Below the pieces are notes generated by a model. That model ran no database searches, had not been told where the DNA came from, and saw nothing but the letters and a program-made list of their open reading frames with translations. Both the position numbers and the translations under genes were made by a program. From Palsa-504 sp963808615 (lineage in GTDB: Bacteria > Actinomycetota > Actinomycetes > Streptosporangiales > Streptosporangiaceae), in the NCBI GenBank assembly GCA_963808615.1, contig CAWEGV010000012.1, positions 1 through 64,000 on the forward strand: a DNA stretch of 64,000 nucleotides, written 5' to 3'. Below, one piece after another: positions 61,753-64,000 of the stretch. Position 1 is the first letter of the stretch, and each line of letters opens with the position of its first letter.

Positions 61753-62113
61753 CGCTCCTCCCAGATGATCTACGTGATGGACGGCAGCAGATAACCACAT
61801 CCACCAGGCAGATCCGGGGAAGCTCAACCCTCGTGCCAGGTGAAAGACAGCACTTCACCCGCTCTAGATAACGATCGTTACCGGACAAGATCAATCTCAG
61901 CGCCAGCGGCTGTACCGCAGTCCCGGCCCCGGGATCCTTCGCCTATCGGAACGGCCTGGCGGCCCGATCGGTCGCGGCGCCCCGTGCGGCCGGCGGCGCC
62001 CGCCCAGGCCATCATCGCGGCGCGCTGAATTGGGTGCGCTACTGTGCCTGGGCCAGCGTCCTCGCCGGAGCCGCCGCTGGCCGCCTGACTGCCAGCCATC
62101 AGGCGCTAGATGC
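61753..62113. other. no gene; contains operator-like palindrome
   Basis: Intergenic region between tnpA and tetR. The right end of the Tn554-type module should be here. The only clear signal is the palindrome at 61869-61880. Confidence 0.45.
61869..61880. promoter_or_regulatory. 12-bp palindrome TAACGATCGTTA
   Basis: Perfect inverted repeat, 117 bases before the tnpA start and in an AT-rich context. Palindromes of AACG-n-CGTT type are common TetR-family operators. It could control tnpA or mark a transposon end. Confidence 0.45.
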
Positions 62114-62815
62114 TCAGGCGGTCACCCGGGCCAGCGACAGCACGAGCTGGCGGACGAATGCGGCCGGATCGGGCCACGGGAAGCGTGGTAGCGCCGTGCG
62201 CAGGCTGACGGTCCCGTGCAGGGCGACCCACACGGCGGTGGCATCGGCGAGGACGTCGGTGCTCGCGGAGACCCCAGCCGTGACGCAGTCCTGGATGTCC
62301 TGGACGAGCAGCGCGAACGACTCGGCCCCGAATTCGAGCACCGGCCGGCCGGCCGGCCCGATCGGGACCGGCTTGCAGTAGTCCGGCGCGGCCGGCCGCT
62401 GCCTGGAGAACAGCACGCCGTAACGGGCCGGGTGCTCGAGCCCGAAGGCCACGTACGCCTCGCAGCCCGCGACCAGGCGGCCGGCCGGATCCTGGCCAGC
62501 CGCCTCCCTGCCCTGCTCGATCGCCGCGGTCAGCTCGTCGAAGATCCGGGCGACGACGGCCATGAGGACCGCGTCCCGGTCCGGGAAGTGGGCGTAGATA
62601 GACGGGGCGGCGATACCGGCCTCCCGGGCGACCGCGCGCAGCGTGACCGCCTCCGTCGAGCCGGCCCGCTCGATCAGGGCAAGCGCTCCGGCCACGATGT
62701 CCTCGGTCAGCCGGGCTCCCTGGCCGCGGGGGTTGCGGCGCCGCTTGCGGACCCCGACGGATGGCCGGGCCAGGGCTGGTGACCGGGGTTCCGCGGTCTG
62801 TAGTGATGATCCCAC
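62114..62815 (-). CDS. TetR-family repressor
   Basis: 233 residues. HTH: LTEDIVAGALALIERAGSTE, VTLRAVAREAGIAAPSIYAH, FPDRDAVLMAVVARIFDELT. The C-terminal ligand domain matches TetR_C_33-like regulators (YGVLFSRQRPAAPDY, SFALLVQDIQDCV, WVALHGTVSLRTALPRFPWP). Divergent from a DHA2 exporter with a large inverted repeat between them, the usual layout of a repressor and its efflux target. Confidence 0.9.
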   Translation of the reverse strand: MGSSLQTAEPRSPALARPSVGVRKRRRNPRGQGARLTEDIVAGALALIERAGSTEAVTLRAVAREAGIAAPSIYAHFPDRDAVLMAVVARIFDELTAAIEQGREAAGQDPAGRLVAGCEAYVAFGLEHPARYGVLFSRQRPAAPDYCKPVPIGPAGRPVLEFGAESFALLVQDIQDCVTAGVSASTDVLADATAVWVALHGTVSLRTALPRFPWPDPAAFVRQLVLSLARVTA

Positions 62816-62825
62816 GTCTCCTACT

Positions 62826-62865
62826 TTACATCTGTTAGCTCATCTACGTATACTAACAAACGTAA
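62826..62865. promoter_or_regulatory. TetR operator in the tetR-exporter intergenic region
   Basis: TTACATCTGTTAG (62826-62838) and CTAACAAACGTAA (62853-62865) are inverted copies with 11 of 13 matches, separated by 14 bases that include tacgtata, a possible -10 box. The region is AT-rich, within 11 bases of the tetR start. Predicted autoregulation and control of the exporter. Confidence 0.65.
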
Positions 62866-62903
62866 GGCAACGTTCGTAAGCAAGCGACTGTGAGGAAACT
62901 CTG

Positions 62904-63134
62904 ATGAGGACCACGACCGCCATCCGCCCGGCGGCTCCCGGACCGGGTAGCGAGGCAAACTCCCAGTGGCCATCGGGTCACCCCCGGCACCGGCTGATCC
63001 TGCTGCCCCGTGACCACACCGACATTCGGCGAACCGGGAGACCCACAATGGAAGCACCGATCGTTTCGCGTGATCCCCGGAATCCCCGGCGGGGGCCGCT
63101 GTCCGGTGTCGGGCTCGATGAGGGCCCCGCGTGA
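62904..63134 (+). CDS. short ORF leading into the exporter gene
   Basis: 76 residues from ATG 62904 with GAGGAAACTCTG before it; its TGA overlaps the exporter ATG (GTGATG). Sequence is hydrophilic and Pro/Arg-rich (MRTTTAIRPAAPGPGSEANS) with no family. It may be a coupling leader rather than a functional protein. Confidence 0.4.
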   Translation: MRTTTAIRPAAPGPGSEANSQWPSGHPRHRLILLPRDHTDIRRTGRPTMEAPIVSRDPRNPRRGPLSGVGLDEGPA

Positions 63135-64000
63135 TGTCCGGCTTGAACGCGGCGCCCCCGCCGGTCGTTCCCAGCCGGCGCGGCCGGGCGGGGACCTGGT
63201 TGCGAGGGCGGGCAACGCCAGCCGGCGCCGACCGGGTGCATGCCCGGCGGTGGGCGATACTCGTCGTGCTGTGCCTGAGCGTTTTCCTCGCGGTCGTCGA
63301 CAACACGATCGTCAACGTCGCCCTGCCCTCGATTAGCAAGCAGCTCCACGCGACGATCAGCGACCTGCAGTGGGTCGTCGACGCTTACTCCCTGGTCTTC
63401 GCGTCGCTGCTGCTGGTGGGGGGGAGCCTGGGCGACCGGTACGGGCGTAAGGGCGCTCTCCAGATCGGGCTGGTGGCCTTCGCCGGGTTCTCGGCCTTCG
63501 CCGGGCTTTCGGGTAGCACGGGCGTGCTGATCGTGGCCCGCGGCCTGATGGGCCTGGCCGCGGCCTTCATCTTCCCGGCCACGTTGGCCATCCTCACCAG
63601 CACCTTCACCGACGCTAGGGAAAGAGCAGCGGCGGTCGGCGTGTGGACCGGGATCACCGGCCTCGGCGTGGCGCTCGGCCCGATCACCGGCGGCCTGTTG
63701 CTCCAGCACTTCTCCTGGAGCTCGGTGTTCTTCGCTACCATCCCCGTCGCCGTGCTGGCCCTGGCGCTCGGCGCGTGGCTCGTGCCGACCAGCCGCGACC
63801 CCGCGGCCCCGCGGCTGGATCTGGTCGGCTTCGTCCTGTCGATCGCCGGGGTGGCGGCGGTGATCTACACGACGATCGAGGCGCCGGCGCGGGGCTGGTC
63901 GGCTCCGGTCACCCTGGCCGGCTACGGCGCCGGCGTCGCCGTGCTGGCGGTCTTCGCTGTCTGGGAGCGGCGGGTCGGCGAGCCGATGCTCGACATCACG
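63134..64000 (+). CDS. DHA2-family MFS exporter, cut by window end
   Basis: 289 residues visible, open to the last base. Basic N-terminus, then RRWAILVVLCLSVFLAVVDN and TIVNVALPSI (helix 1 with the DHA2 motif), LQWVVDAYSLVFASLLLVGG, GDRYGRKGAL (motif A), FPATLAILTSTFTDARERAA, GLGVALGPITGGLLLQHFSW (motif C). Likely 14 helices in full. Controlled by the divergent TetR. A second DHA2 exporter is at 8088, but the two are not close copies. Confidence 0.88.
   Translation, partial: MSGLNAAPPPVVPSRRGRAGTWLRGRATPAGADRVHARRWAILVVLCLSVFLAVVDNTIVNVALPSISKQLHATISDLQWVVDAYSLVFASLLLVGGSLGDRYGRKGALQIGLVAFAGFSAFAGLSGSTGVLIVARGLMGLAAAFIFPATLAILTSTFTDARERAAAVGVWTGITGLGVALGPITGGLLLQHFSWSSVFFATIPVAVLALALGAWLVPTSRDPAAPRLDLVGFVLSIAGVAAVIYTTIEAPARGWSAPVTLAGYGAGVAVLAVFAVWERRVGEPMLDIT

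Overview
The window is about 70% GC on both strands with dense genes, many GTG starts and ATGA/GTGA stop-start overlaps. Family content (DUF3040, DUF4235, DUF5994, Mtb12-like lipoproteins, many ECF sigma factors, NarL-type two-component genes) points to a soil-type actinobacterium, perhaps near Streptosporangiales. The order-level guess is inference only.

Layout. 0.25-5.6 kb: a leftward formate dehydrogenase operon. The catalytic subunit contains an in-frame TGA followed by a bacterial SECIS hairpin, so it is a selenoprotein that ordinary gene calling splits in two; then come the Fe-S subunit and a frameshifted NrfD membrane subunit. 5.7-9.7 kb: gluconokinase, an Smr-domain protein, two tandemly duplicated Mtb12-like lipoproteins and a DHA2 MFS exporter. 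9.98-17.9 kb: a 7.9-kb integrative element inserted in a glyoxalase (VOC) gene whose two halves flank it. It has a serine integrase, a chain of overlapping small genes, a TOPRIM primase-helicase and a lone HK97-type major capsid protein, so it looks like a minimal phage satellite. 18-28.5 kb: ordinary chromosomal genes (BNR-repeat lipoprotein, enoyl-CoA hydratase, PfkB kinase, YihY protein, NarL-type two-component pair, UvrA-like ABC protein, methyltransferase, repeat protein).

28.9-30.3 kb: an ECF sigma factor and a membrane protein with an anti-sigma-like N-terminus. The same 42-bp promoter-like element that precedes this sigma gene also precedes two paralogous membrane-protein genes at 43.6 and 45.8 kb, which suggests a small regulon. 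30-51 kb: single genes mixed with many gene remnants (sulfotransferase, PadR, LuxR, LPG synthase, ECF sigma, IS701 transposase, arylsulfotransferase, aldo/keto reductase). A 3' fragment of tRNA-Arg at 51.3 kb looks like an attachment-site scar.

52-64 kb: a KAP P-loop NTPase read in frame into a DUF5994 domain, an ECF sigma factor read in frame into a nuclease-like/jelly-roll protein beside its paralogue, a Tn554-type recombinase trio (tnpA-tnpB-tnpC), and a TetR/DHA2-MFS divergent pair cut by the window end.

A caution for the whole window: at least nine genes carry single-base frameshifts, several of them at G or C runs, and two apparent fusions lie at such sites or at a lost start codon. 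Either this genome is rich in young pseudogenes or the assembly has uncorrected indels; both readings are kept open below.
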